Shown in pieces: positions 44,537 through 54,045 of a stretch of 64,000 nt of DNA (position 1 is its first letter; every line of letters starts with the position of its first letter). This DNA comes from Nisaea sp. (lineage in GTDB: Bacteria; Pseudomonadota; Alphaproteobacteria; Thalassobaculales; Thalassobaculaceae): contig NZ_JAXMNY010000005.1 in the NCBI RefSeq assembly GCF_034670185.1, positions 62,001 through 126,000 of the forward strand, written 5' to 3'. A program made the position numbers and the translations under genes. The notes under the pieces are model-generated. The model was not told the DNA's origin and did no database searches. It was given only the letters and a program-made list of their open reading frames with translations.

Positions 44537-45595
44537 CAGTGCATCCGGCAGGTGGGAAATTTTCGAAAAAAGATTGAAATGATACCCGGAATATCGGCTT
44601 ATCAAAATGCAAAAAGTTCACTTTTTAGTTGAGCTCACTCATATTTCGATTGTCCCGTTATTCAATGCGTAAAGGTTAATCAATTTAAGCGCTATACAAA
44701 ATGCGTGAAAAACCATCAATTCATGACCTATCCTATCGATTATTTGCGAACGGTGATTGCGCCTGGCGACCGGACGGAAGCGCGCCTGCTGCTGAGCGAA
44801 CGGGCATTGGCGGCATCTAAGGTCTGGACTGGCCCCAGTGCCGGAATTGCGCCGCGCCCTACTCTCCGCTCCGCCAACGCGGGCCCGCTCAACGGCGGCG
44901 ATGCGCTGAAACAAAACGGCATGACGTCAGCCGGGAGTCTGCATGTTATCGATCTGCCGCACGGCCTTGTCATCCTGGTCAGCAAAATCCGCGCCTTTGG
45001 CAATGAAGGGCAAGGTAATGCCCGGAGTCAAACTTTCCAGTCACAGCAACGTTGAAGCACGCTTTCCGCTGGCCTGTGCTCTGGAAGGAATGGAACAACG
45101 GGGTACGGCCATAATGCGCTGCCGGACAAGCCAAATCCTTGCCCCGGAGGATGTTCTCGGTGCGGGCCAGCGTGGTTTTTCCGCCAGCTCATGTCAGACA
45201 GCCGTTCGACAGGTATGCGAAGAATTTCGCCACACCTGAACAAACGCCTCAACTAAACGGCACCGAAAACGCTGCGGCGACTGGGGCTCGCCTGCTGCGC
45301 GGTGACAGAACAACCGGTGCGAGCCGCTCTCGAGCCGGAACCCGGCGAAACTCCATGGATCGGCCCGGACGGAGCTCACACCTACGAACCGGCTTTGCTC
45401 GAGCAGTGAGCAGAAAATACCGGATTGCGGCGGCGGGCCCATAAGCGTGGGGCCAAGCGGGAAGGCGCCGGACGGTCTCTCACCGCTTTTCTTCCCGGCC
45501 TTCACAAAACTACGACAAACCGGTGTTTGACCGAGCGTCGCCCTGGCATGCTATGGAAGTAGCCGGACACGGACGTGATTGCAGGGGGCTGGCCG
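44537..45595. other. About 1 kb without a confident gene; possible relics
   Basis: No full-length gene is supported. A 116-codon frame at 44705-45055 (plus) has a coding-like third-position pattern but no ribosome-binding site and no recognised domain. A second coding-like piece at 45257-45409 (plus) reads RRLGLACCAVTEQPV, then GETPWIGPDGAHTYEPALL up to a stop, yet has a stop just upstream and no start. Both may be fragments of decayed genes. The final part carries the leader of the gene at 45596. Confidence 0.4.
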
Positions 45596-46231
45596 ATGGA
45601 ACTGAAGTTCGATTCCCGCACGGATATTCTCGAGGTTTTCCCGACCCGGTTGTTCATGTTCGCCATCGAAGGCAGCGCGCCGCTCAATGACGCGCTGAAA
45701 GCCGCCGTTCTGACCCGTGAGGCATCAGGCGAGCAGAATGCCGGTGGCGTTATCGGCGGCTGGCGATCCGGCGGGAATCTATTCGACTGGCAGGACAAGG
45801 GCATCGACACCATCCGGCAAACCGCCCTCGGCGCCGTCCAGACTGTGGTGCCGCAGATCGCCGGAGGTGACTGCACATTCAACGCCCGGCTCTCTGGCTC
45901 GGCGACGGTGCTGCGCTACGGCGCCTATGAAAAAAGCCATCTCAAACCGGGACATCACCTGACGATGATCTATACGGTCGAGGCCGGCGACACACCCAAC
46001 GCCGACGCACCCGAGAGCGGGACTATCGAGATCGACGACCCCCGTGGTGCCGCCAGTCTAGCAGGATTACCCATTGATCCTGTTGGCAGCCCCATGCTGG
46101 TCGCTCCCAAGAATGGCCAGCTCACCGTTTTCCCGAGCTGGCTCACTTTCCGCACGAACCCTTATTACGGAGATGGCGAGCGGGTTACGCTCACAATCTC
46201 GGCGGAAATCCTGAGCCTCAAACGGTCCTGA
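45596..46231 (+). CDS. 2OG-Fe(II) oxygenase-like protein with altered iron ligands
   Basis: About 211 residues from the ATG at 45596, with AGGGGG upstream. The C-terminal half matches a conserved bacterial 2-oxoglutarate oxygenase-like family: a DPRG motif, then NGQLTVFPSWLTFRTNPYY and ERVTLTISAEI. Where active relatives have HxH or HxD and a distal histidine after SWL, this protein has SHLKPGHHL and SWLTF. The iron site therefore seems incomplete and catalysis is doubtful. It stands alone, 3 bases before the end of a convergent small gene. The function is unknown. Confidence 0.65.
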   Translation: MELKFDSRTDILEVFPTRLFMFAIEGSAPLNDALKAAVLTREASGEQNAGGVIGGWRSGGNLFDWQDKGIDTIRQTALGAVQTVVPQIAGGDCTFNARLSGSATVLRYGAYEKSHLKPGHHLTMIYTVEAGDTPNADAPESGTIEIDDPRGAASLAGLPIDPVGSPMLVAPKNGQLTVFPSWLTFRTNPYYGDGERVTLTISAEILSLKRS

Positions 46232-46234
46232 TTT

Positions 46235-46612
46235 TCAGACGGAAATATTAACCAGGGAGCCACGCTGGAGGTCTTCGGCAAGGGCAACCCGTTCGGCTCC
46301 CTCCGCCTCGGACAAAGCCCGGCGGCGCTGGTCAGCCCGGTCGGAGGCGGCGGCAGCGGCGCTTTGTGCATCGCTCAACTCGGCCTCGCGCCGGGCGACG
46401 GCATCCTCTGCGGAGCGCAGCTCGGACTGGGCTTGCGACACGGCAGCGCTTTGCTGGCCGGACGTTCCCAGAACCGTGGTTGCGGCAACCGCCGCACTGT
46501 TTTCCGCCGCAACAGGTGCGCCGGATTCCGTGGGCGAGCTTGTCTGTCCCGTTCCATTGCGGTTCAGGGTGCTGAGTTGAGGCGCTATCGAAGCCGTCGC
46601 TGTGATGGCCAT
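46235..46612 (-). CDS. Small coiled-coil protein
   Basis: 125 residues. The first 60 residues are Ala/Ser/Thr-rich and likely disordered (MAITATASIAPQLSTLNRNG). About residues 60-110 form a strong heptad coiled coil (SQAQSELRSAEDAVARREAE). There is no signal peptide or transmembrane segment. Composition and length recall small proteins next to flagellar or secretion genes, but I cannot assign a family. It is divergent from the cobalamin riboswitch and convergent with the oxygenase-like gene. Confidence 0.55.
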   Translation of the reverse strand: MAITATASIAPQLSTLNRNGTGQTSSPTESGAPVAAENSAAVAATTVLGTSGQQSAAVSQAQSELRSAEDAVARREAELSDAQSAAAAASDRADQRRRALSEAEGAERVALAEDLQRGSLVNISV

Positions 46613-46743
46613 TTCTGGATGTCCGGTTCCGGCCCGCCGGGGCGGGGCTTCCCTTCGATATAGTCATGAATGTAGCCGATTTCAGCCTCTCCGTCGACGC
46701 GCTCCCTTGACACTGCCCCCACGCCGTCCGACAACGGTTTTGC

Positions 46744-46945
46744 TTACGGTTCCCGCCCTTTCATTCGGAGGGGGGATCAAAAGGGAACGCGGTCGGTTCG
46801 GCGTGTCTGCCGGATCAAGCCGCGGCTGCCCCCGCAACTGTAGCCGGCGAGCGGTCTGTCCCGAAGCCACTGGACGCAGGATTTCCTGCATCCGGGAAGG
46901 CGGACAGAACGTTATGACCCGGCGAGCCAGGAGACCTGCCGTCAG
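46744..46945 (+). ncRNA. Cobalamin (AdoCbl) riboswitch
   Basis: The hallmark conserved blocks occur in order: AAAAGGGAACGCGGT, then the CCCGCAACTGT region, GCCACTG at about 46866-46872, CCGGGAAGGCGG at about 46892-46903 and AGCCAGGAGACCTGCC at 46925-46940. These are the core of the B12 riboswitch class. It lies about 115 bases before cobW and should repress cobW-cobN-cobO when adenosylcobalamin is plentiful. Confidence 0.95.
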
Positions 46946-47061
46946 CATCGTCGCCCGCCTTGATCCGGGGTGTGATCAGGGCACGGTCTTCCGTTCGGTG
47001 ACGAGAGCGCAACGCACCGGTCCAAGGCATAATGTCGTGGAAGGCCCAGGAGACAGAAGAC

Positions 47062-48090
47062 ATGACAGAGAAGATCCCCGCCACCGTCATCACCGGCTTT
47101 CTCGGCGCCGGCAAGACCAGCCTGATCCGGTATCTGGTCGAAAATAACGGCGGCCGCCGCTTCGCCTTCATCATCAACGAATTTGGCGATCTCGGCGTCG
47201 ACCGGGAACTGCTGACCGGCTGCGGCATCGAAGGCTGCAGCGAGGACGATGTGGTGGAGCTCGCCAACGGCTGCATCTGCTGCACCGTGGCGGACGATTT
47301 CCTGCCCGCCATCGAAGCCATCCTGGCACGGCCGGAACGCCCGGATCACATCATCATCGAGACCTCCGGCCTTGCCCTGCCAAAGCCGCTGGTGAAAGCT
47401 TTCGCCTGGCCGGAAGTGCGGACCCGCATCACTGTCGACGGCGTGGTCACCGTGATCGACGCGGCCGCCGTTTCCGAAGGCCGCTTCGCCGACGATCACG
47501 ACGCAGTGCAGGACCAGCGCACGGCAGACGAATCCCTCGATCATGAAAGCCCGCTGGAGGAGTTGTTCGAGGAACAGCTTCAGTGCGCCGACATGGTGGT
47601 GCTGAACAAGACCGACCTGCTGGACGACGCCGGGCTTGCCAAGGTTCGGGAAGCCGTTGCGCCCTATCTCCGGAGCGCGGTGAAGACCGTCACCAGCGCC
47701 CATGGCCAGCTCGGCGCGGACGTGCTGCTCGGCCTTGGCGCGGCAGCGGAAGACGATCTCGACAGCCGCCCTTCGCATCATGACGACGGGCACGAGCACG
47801 ACCACGAGGATTTCGACAGCTTCGTCATGCCGCTCGGCGTGATCGAAGACGCCGACGCGCTCGAAGAACGGATCATCGCCGCCGTCCAAAACCATGATAT
47901 TCTGCGCGTAAAAGGCTTTCTCGATATTCCGGGCAAGCCGATGCGGCAGGTGATCCAGGGCGTTGGCCCGCGCATCCAGCGCTATTTCGACCGCGACTGG
48001 CAGGCAGGCGAGACCCGCGCCTCCCGGCTCGTGGTGATCGGCCATCACGGGCTCGACCGGGACGCCATCACCAGCGCCATCGCCGGGTAA
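47062..48090 (+). CDS. cobW: CobW-family GTPase, cobalamin biosynthesis
   Basis: 342 residues from the ATG at 47062. It has the G3E GTPase P-loop TGFLGAGKTSL, the metal-binding GCICC motif, the Walker B-like IIIETSGLALP and the NKTD guanine motif. A histidine/aspartate-rich stretch, HHDDGHEHDHED, lies before the C-terminal CobW domain. CobW is thought to deliver cobalt to the CobNST chelatase in the aerobic pathway. It lies directly under the B12 riboswitch and 40 bases before cobN, the standard order. An in-frame start at 47032 is less likely. Confidence 0.95.
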   Translation: MTEKIPATVITGFLGAGKTSLIRYLVENNGGRRFAFIINEFGDLGVDRELLTGCGIEGCSEDDVVELANGCICCTVADDFLPAIEAILARPERPDHIIIETSGLALPKPLVKAFAWPEVRTRITVDGVVTVIDAAAVSEGRFADDHDAVQDQRTADESLDHESPLEELFEEQLQCADMVVLNKTDLLDDAGLAKVREAVAPYLRSAVKTVTSAHGQLGADVLLGLGAAAEDDLDSRPSHHDDGHEHDHEDFDSFVMPLGVIEDADALEERIIAAVQNHDILRVKGFLDIPGKPMRQVIQGVGPRIQRYFDRDWQAGETRASRLVVIGHHGLDRDAITSAIAG

Positions 48091-48130
48091 CACCCGCCCC
48101 GCAGACCCACCCGCATAAGGCGGAGGCTCC

Positions 48131-51100
48131 ATGCATCTCCTCGCGGCTACTCCCGGCTCGGTCACCGACGGCAGCGAAGCCGTCGATCTCGGCCAAACGC
48201 CGGGCGACATCCTGTTCCTGAGCGCAGCGGACACCGAACTCGCCTGCCTCGCGCAAGGCTATGCACAGGTGACAGCGGGTCATGACGGCCCGTTCCCCAG
48301 CCTGCGGCTGGCGAACCTGATGCAGCTCGGACACAATCTCTCCGTCGACCTCTATGTCGAAGAGATGGTCGTCCACGCCAAGATGATCGTGGTGCGGGTG
48401 ATCGGCGGCACGGGCTATTGGCCCTATGGCGTCGAGCAGCTCGCGGCCATCTGCCGGAAGAAGAAGATCCCACTCGCCTTCCTGCCCGGCGACGATCAGC
48501 CGGACCCGGAGTTGACCGGGTATGGCAGCCTCGATACCGCCGCAACACAGCGGCTCTGGCGCTACATGATCGAGGGCGGGATCGGCAATGCCGCCGAGGC
48601 CATCCGTTTCGCCACCAGCCTGATCGGAACCGAGACCGAGTGGCGCGAGCCGGCACCTCTTCCAAAGGCGGGGTACTATCTGCCGGGCCGCGCTCACCCG
48701 TCTCTGGAAGAGGTGCTGGCCGCGTCTGAACCCGGCGCGCATCCGGCGCCCATCGTCTTCTACAGGGCGCTGGTACAGGCCGGCAACACGGCTCCAGTCG
48801 ATGCACTGATCGAGGCGATGCGCGCCGAGGGACTGGCCCCGGTGCCGATCTTTGTCTCCAGCCTGAAAGACCCGGTTTCCGCCGGGCTTGTGCGCGGGGC
48901 CATCGAGCAGGCGCCGCCGGGCGTGATCCTGAACGCCACCGGGTTTGCGGTTTCCAAACCGGGCGCGCCGGGTACGGAAACCCCATTCGACGGCGGCGAT
49001 TGCACGGTGCTGCAGGTGATCTTCTCCGGCGGCAACCGGGAGAATTGGGAGGCCTCGACCAACGGCCTCTCCGCCCGCGACATCGCCATGAACGTGGCCC
49101 TGCCGGAGGTCGACGGACGGGTGTTGACCCGCGCCGTTTCTTTCAAGGCGGAAGCCCGGCGCGACGAAGCCACGGAATGCTCCCTCGTTACGTACGAGCC
49201 CGTCCCGGATCGCATTGCCTTCGCAGCGAGGCTCGCATCGTCATGGGCCCACCTGCGCGCAGCCACTCCGAAAGAGCGCAAGCTGGCCATCGTCCTTGCC
49301 AATTATCCGAACAAGGACGGACGGCTCGGCAACGGCGTCGGGCTGGACACCCCTGCCGGCACGGTCACCGTGCTGCGCGCACTGGCCGAGGCCGGGTATG
49401 GCGTGCGCGATATCCCGATCAACGGCGATGCCCTGATCGGCAGACTCTCCGTAGGACCGACAAACGATCTCTCCGACCGGGCCTCCCGCAAGGGCGGCGC
49501 GCTGCTGTCCCTCGAAACCTACAAGGCGGCTTTTGCACAGCTTCCGGAGACAGTCCGCACCGAGATTGAGGAACGCTGGGGGAAGCCTGAAAGCGATCCG
49601 TTCGTCTCCGGCGATGCCTTCCGGCTTTCGGTGCTCAGCCTCGGCAATGTGCTCGTCGGCATCCAGCCTGCGCGCGGCTACAATATCGACCCGACCGAGA
49701 CCTATCACTCTCCGGACCTCGTCCCGCCGCACGGCTATCTCGCCTTCTATATCTGGCTACGGGAGCAGTTCGGCGCCCATGCAATCGTGCATATGGGCAA
49801 GCACGGCAACATGGAATGGCTGCCGGGTAAGTCACTGGCCCTGTCCGAGAGCTGCTATCCGGAGGCCGTGTTCGGCGCACTGCCGAACCTCTATCCCTTC
49901 ATCGTCAACGATCCGGGCGAGGGAACGCAGGCGAAGCGCCGGTCTGCCGCCGTAATCATCGACCATCTGACACCGCCACTGACTCGGGCTGAAAGCTACG
50001 GCCCGCTGAAGGAACTGGAAGCGCTGGTGGACGAATATTATCAGGCCGCAGGCGTCGATCCACGCCGCCTGACGCTGTTGTCCCAGCAAATCCTGGAAAA
50101 GATGGCAACCATTGGCATCGACAAGGATCTTGGCCTCTCTGACCGGGAGGATGAAGCGGAGAAGCTGAACCGGCTGGACGGCTATCTCTGCGAGCTGAAG
50201 GAACTACAAATCCGGGACGGGCTGCATATCTTCGGTGCCGCACCGGAAGGCCGTCTGCTCGACGACCTGCTGACCGCTCTGGTCCGTGTGCCGCGCGGTA
50301 AGGGCGATGGCGGCGACGCCTCCCTGCAGCGGGCGCTGGCGCGTGACCTAGGGCTTGAGCTGGACGGCGAGCCCTTCGATCCACTGGCCGCCGACATGGG
50401 CCTGCCTTGGGAAGGAATTCGTCCGGACGCGCTTGCGGATGCCGATGAGCAGCTCTGGCGAACCCATGGCGACACGATCGAGCGGCTGGAATTGCTGGCT
50501 CACGATCTTATCGCTGGGCGCCGAGAAGCCCTGTCCCACTGGCAGCGCACCCGGACCGTACTGGAGGCCGTCGACAGCCACCTTCGCCCAACGGTCGCAA
50601 GCTGCGGCGATGCGGAACTGAAGGGCCTGCTGACCGGGCTCGACGGGCGGTTCGTTGCTCCAGGCTCCTCCGGCGCGCCGACACGCGGACGGCCGGACGT
50701 GCTGCCGACGGGCCGGAATTTCTATTCCGTCGATACCCGCGCGGTGCCGACCCCGGCCGCCTGGCAGCTCGGCTGGAAATCCGCCTGCCTGCTGCTGGAA
50801 CGCTACCGGCAGGAGAATGGCGCCTGGCCGGAGCGGCTGGCGATCTCCGCCTGGGGCACCGCCAACATGCGGACCGGCGGTGACGATATAGCCCAGGCCC
50901 TCGCCCTGATGGGGGTGAAGCCGGAATGGGACGTTGCCAGTGGCCGCGTCACCGGCTTCGAGATCCTGCCCGCCTCCGTGCTCGACCGGCCGCGTGTCGA
51001 TGTCACCTTCCGGGTCTCCGGCTTCTTCCGGGATGCCTTCCCGTTCCAGATAGACCTGCTGGACAGCGCCGCCCGTGCGGTTGCGACGCTGGACGAGCCC

Positions 51101-51889
51101 GCCGCACAGAACCCGCTCGCGGCGCGCTACAAAGCCGATGCGGACGCGTTTGAGAATGCGGGCGCCAGTCGCGAGGCGGCGGAAAAGCAGGCTGGTTATC
51201 GCGTTTTCGGCTCCAAGCCCGGCGCCTATGGCGCCGGCCTGCAGGCAATGATCGACGAGCAGCTCTGGGAAAACGAGGAAGACCTCGCCAACGCTTATGT
51301 CGCCTGGGGCGGCTATGCCTACGGTCAGGGTACCGAGGGCGAGGCCGCGCATGCGCTGTTCGAGTCGCGTCTGAAGGATGTGGAACTGGTACTGCACAAC
51401 CAGGACAACCGCGAGCACGACCTTCTGGACAGTGACGATTACTACCAGTTCGAGGGCGGCATCACCGCTGCGATCCGGCATCTTTCGGGTGCCCAGCCGA
51501 CGGTCTATCACAACGACCATTCCCGGCCCGAACATCCTCGTATCCGCTCGCTGGAAGAGGAAGTCGCGCGGGTCGTGCGGGCCCGGGTGGTCAATCCGAA
51601 ATGGATCGCGGGCGTCATGCGGCACGGCTACAAGGGCGCCTTCGAGATGGCCGCGACCGTCGATTACATGTTCGCCTTCGCCGCCACCGCGCGCTGCGTC
51701 GGAGATCACCATTTCGATGCCGTGTTCGATGCCTATCTCGGCGATGACAAGGTCCGCACCTTCCTGGAGCGGCATAATCCGGCTGCACTGAAGGAGATGG
51801 CTGCGAAGCTCAGGGAAGCGCTGGATCGCGGGTTATGGCGTCCACGCCGGAACGCGGCCCACGAGGAATTGACGGCGCTTGCCGGTTGA
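48131..51889 (+). CDS. cobN: Aerobic cobaltochelatase subunit CobN
   Basis: 1252 residues, the usual length. It is the large subunit that, with CobS and CobT, inserts Co2+ into hydrogenobyrinic acid a,c-diamide using ATP. Typical segments include the mid-protein HMGKHGNMEWLPGKSLAL with metal/porphyrin ligands, LYPFIVNDPGEGTQAKRR, cut here as NDPGEGTQAKRR, and SAWGTANMRTGGDDIAQAL. GGCGGAGG precedes the ATG. CobS and CobT are not in the window, as is common because they are usually encoded elsewhere. Confidence 0.97.
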   Translation: MHLLAATPGSVTDGSEAVDLGQTPGDILFLSAADTELACLAQGYAQVTAGHDGPFPSLRLANLMQLGHNLSVDLYVEEMVVHAKMIVVRVIGGTGYWPYGVEQLAAICRKKKIPLAFLPGDDQPDPELTGYGSLDTAATQRLWRYMIEGGIGNAAEAIRFATSLIGTETEWREPAPLPKAGYYLPGRAHPSLEEVLAASEPGAHPAPIVFYRALVQAGNTAPVDALIEAMRAEGLAPVPIFVSSLKDPVSAGLVRGAIEQAPPGVILNATGFAVSKPGAPGTETPFDGGDCTVLQVIFSGGNRENWEASTNGLSARDIAMNVALPEVDGRVLTRAVSFKAEARRDEATECSLVTYEPVPDRIAFAARLASSWAHLRAATPKERKLAIVLANYPNKDGRLGNGVGLDTPAGTVTVLRALAEAGYGVRDIPINGDALIGRLSVGPTNDLSDRASRKGGALLSLETYKAAFAQLPETVRTEIEERWGKPESDPFVSGDAFRLSVLSLGNVLVGIQPARGYNIDPTETYHSPDLVPPHGYLAFYIWLREQFGAHAIVHMGKHGNMEWLPGKSLALSESCYPEAVFGALPNLYPFIVNDPGEGTQAKRRSAAVIIDHLTPPLTRAESYGPLKELEALVDEYYQAAGVDPRRLTLLSQQILEKMATIGIDKDLGLSDREDEAEKLNRLDGYLCELKELQIRDGLHIFGAAPEGRLLDDLLTALVRVPRGKGDGGDASLQRALARDLGLELDGEPFDPLAADMGLPWEGIRPDALADADEQLWRTHGDTIERLELLAHDLIAGRREALSHWQRTRTVLEAVDSHLRPTVASCGDAELKGLLTGLDGRFVAPGSSGAPTRGRPDVLPTGRNFYSVDTRAVPTPAAWQLGWKSACLLLERYRQENGAWPERLAISAWGTANMRTGGDDIAQALALMGVKPEWDVASGRVTGFEILPASVLDRPRVDVTFRVSGFFRDAFPFQIDLLDSAARAVATLDEPAAQNPLAARYKADADAFENAGASREAAEKQAGYRVFGSKPGAYGAGLQAMIDEQLWENEEDLANAYVAWGGYAYGQGTEGEAAHALFESRLKDVELVLHNQDNREHDLLDSDDYYQFEGGITAAIRHLSGAQPTVYHNDHSRPEHPRIRSLEEEVARVVRARVVNPKWIAGVMRHGYKGAFEMAATVDYMFAFAATARCVGDHHFDAVFDAYLGDDKVRTFLERHNPAALKEMAAKLREALDRGLWRPRRNAAHEELTALAG

Positions 51890-51936
51890 CCCGCACGGGT
51901 CGCCGGGCGTCATGATGGACGGCAAGAGGGAGTGAG

Positions 51937-52578
51937 ATGATGAGCGACGAGAATATCGAGACTGGCACCGAGATTGACCCGGAAAAGGCCGCCCGCCACG
52001 CCGAGAAGATGGCGAAGAAGAAGGCCGCCCGGAACAAGATCATGGCCACCAAAACCGAGACCGGCGGCTTGCTGATCGTCCATACCGGCAAGGGTAAGGG
52101 TAAAAGCACAGCCGCTTTCGGCATGGTTTGCCGCGCCCTTGGCCATGGCATGAATGTCGGCGTCGTCCAGTTCGTCAAAGGCAAGTGGGAGACCGGCGAG
52201 CGCAAGGTGCTGGAAGCCTTCGCGGATCAGATCTCCATCCGCACCATGGGCGAAGGCTTCACCTGGGACACCCAGGATCTGAACCGCGACATCGCCGCCG
52301 CCCGCGCCGCCTGGGAGCAGGCGAAGGAGCTGATGGCGGATCCCGAAATCGACATGGTGCTGATGGACGAGCTGAACATCGTCCTGCGCTACGATTACCT
52401 GCCGCTTGAGGAAGTCGTCGAGACCCTGAAAAACAAACGACCAGACCTGCATGTCATCGTCACCGGCCGGAACGCCAAGGAAGAGCTGATCGAGGCGGCC
52501 CATCTGGTCACCGAGATGACCCAGATCAAGCATCCCTTCCGCCAGGGTTTCAAGGCGCAGGCCGGGATCGAATTCTAG
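51937..52578 (+). CDS. cobO: Corrinoid adenosyltransferase CobO
   Basis: 213 residues. ATP:cob(I)alamin adenosyltransferase of the CobA/CobO family, transferring adenosyl to cob(I)yrinic acid a,c-diamide. The P-loop reads HTGKGKGKSTAAFG, and GVVQFVKGKWETGE, WDTQD and LMDELNIVLRY are family hallmarks. The first about 35 residues are a charged helical extension. It lies 47 bases after cobN with GGGAG before the ATG, as the third gene of the riboswitch-controlled unit. Its stop overlaps the convergent FAD oxidoreductase by 4 bases. Confidence 0.97.
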   Translation: MMSDENIETGTEIDPEKAARHAEKMAKKKAARNKIMATKTETGGLLIVHTGKGKGKSTAAFGMVCRALGHGMNVGVVQFVKGKWETGERKVLEAFADQISIRTMGEGFTWDTQDLNRDIAAARAAWEQAKELMADPEIDMVLMDELNIVLRYDYLPLEEVVETLKNKRPDLHVIVTGRNAKEELIEAAHLVTEMTQIKHPFRQGFKAQAGIEF

Positions 52579-53858
52579 GGACGGATCAGCGGCAGCCGTG
52601 CGCGCAGGGTCGATGCGATGCCGTTGATCTTCGGATCACGGGCGTAGCTTTCCCACGCGCCGTCGACGAAATTGACATAGCGCGTCGTGCAGAGGTCACG
52701 GAAAGCGTCGAACCGCGCACGGTCCGCCGGCGAGAAGAAAATATGGCGGCGCTGCGGCTGCTGGTCGGCGACCTCGATCCGGACATCGCCATAAAAGGAG
52801 CGGCAGATCTCCTGCACATGCGCCTGCAATTCCGGCGCGCTTTTGCCGTCCGGCATATGCTCGACCGTAACGGAGTGCCCGTCCTCCCGCGGATAGGTGA
52901 AAATGCGCGTGACCGGGCTGCCGGTGCTGTAGACCTGCATATAATGGGGATCGGCCGGAAGCCCGGGGCCGGAGATGCTGCCCGCGCTCACGGTGATATC
53001 CACAAAGGGATCATCAAGACGCCCCAATCCGGCGGCGGCAATCACCGGGGTCGGGTTCGCCGCCCAGACGATCAGGTCCGGCCTCAGGGTCTCGCCACGC
53101 AGCTTCAAAATGGCAGTGTCATCTTTGAACCGCGGCACGACCGGCTGGCCTGTGCAAACAATGACGCCTGCCTCGGTCAGAATGGTTTCGAACACATCGA
53201 AAAAGGCGTTGTAGCCATGGGTTGGCAGACTGCCGACAGGGCGCCCCTCGCCCCGGACAGTGCGCGGCAAGCCCAGCAGATCGTCCGCAACGGGCGAGCC
53301 GGTCTTCAGAGTATCGATCTCTTTATCGTCACCGCGCAGGTAGAGACGCCCAAGCTGGACGTTGTAGGCGTTTCCCGCGTCAATCGCTTCTGGATCGGCC
53401 CCGAGATGTCTGAGCCATCCAAGCACGGCGTCACCGATAGCCGGCGGATAACAATGCATCCTGTCCGCCAGACTGGCGCATGCGCGGTAGGTCTCAGGAT
53501 CGGCAAGACCATCCGGCGGCGCATCGAAAACGGGCGCCTCGAAATCCTCATGCGAGACGGGACCGAAACCGAGATCGGTATAGGAGCCGTAATAGTGCGC
53601 GAACCGATAAAGATTGTTTTGCAGCGCGTCCGGCAGGGCCTTGTGCCAGGCCTGCTCCGTGCGCAGATACTGGCATCCGTTGAAATACCATCTCCCGCCG
53701 CTCTCAAGATCCCTCAGGATGCCGCCAAGCAGTGGTTTGGCTTCGTAGAGTGTCACCTGAAACCCGAGACGGGTGAGATCAAGCGCGGTCGCACAGCCGG
53801 TGATACCGCCGCCGACAACGGCAGCTGTCTTGCTGCCCCGCTCCGTATCGTCACGCAT
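52575..53858 (-). CDS. FAD-dependent oxidoreductase (amine-oxidase/UGM-like)
   Basis: About 427 residues. The N-terminal dinucleotide motif AAVVGGGITGCATALDL is followed by LYEAKPLLGGILRDLESG, the pattern of protoporphyrinogen-oxidase, amine-oxidase and UDP-galactopyranose-mutase-like flavoproteins. A C-terminal FAD-contact region ends FVDGAWESYARDPKINGIAS. In surface-sugar clusters such proteins often act on lipid-linked or nucleotide sugars, but no substrate can be fixed. The start at 53858 is preferred; the frame is open to 53876. Confidence 0.8.
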   Translation of the reverse strand: MRDDTERGSKTAAVVGGGITGCATALDLTRLGFQVTLYEAKPLLGGILRDLESGGRWYFNGCQYLRTEQAWHKALPDALQNNLYRFAHYYGSYTDLGFGPVSHEDFEAPVFDAPPDGLADPETYRACASLADRMHCYPPAIGDAVLGWLRHLGADPEAIDAGNAYNVQLGRLYLRGDDKEIDTLKTGSPVADDLLGLPRTVRGEGRPVGSLPTHGYNAFFDVFETILTEAGVIVCTGQPVVPRFKDDTAILKLRGETLRPDLIVWAANPTPVIAAAGLGRLDDPFVDITVSAGSISGPGLPADPHYMQVYSTGSPVTRIFTYPREDGHSVTVEHMPDGKSAPELQAHVQEICRSFYGDVRIEVADQQPQRRHIFFSPADRARFDAFRDLCTTRYVNFVDGAWESYARDPKINGIASTLRARLPLIRP

Positions 53859-54045
53859 CGCCGCTACGCCGCCCAAGAAGCCGGGTCGGTGTCGAAATCA
53901 GGCATCGATAAAACGGGGCTCGGTGACAAATCGGCGATCCTCTTCACGCGCCGGCGATCTGGTATCGGGACCGGCCATCTCTGCAATCCTACAGGAAGAG
54001 GCCGCTCAGGGGGCAACCCGCGTCTTGATTGCGCGGCACATGGCC

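Noticed and set aside
46942..48234. 430-codon minus-strand open frame
   Set aside because: It is antisense to cobW and to the start of cobN and crosses the riboswitch end.
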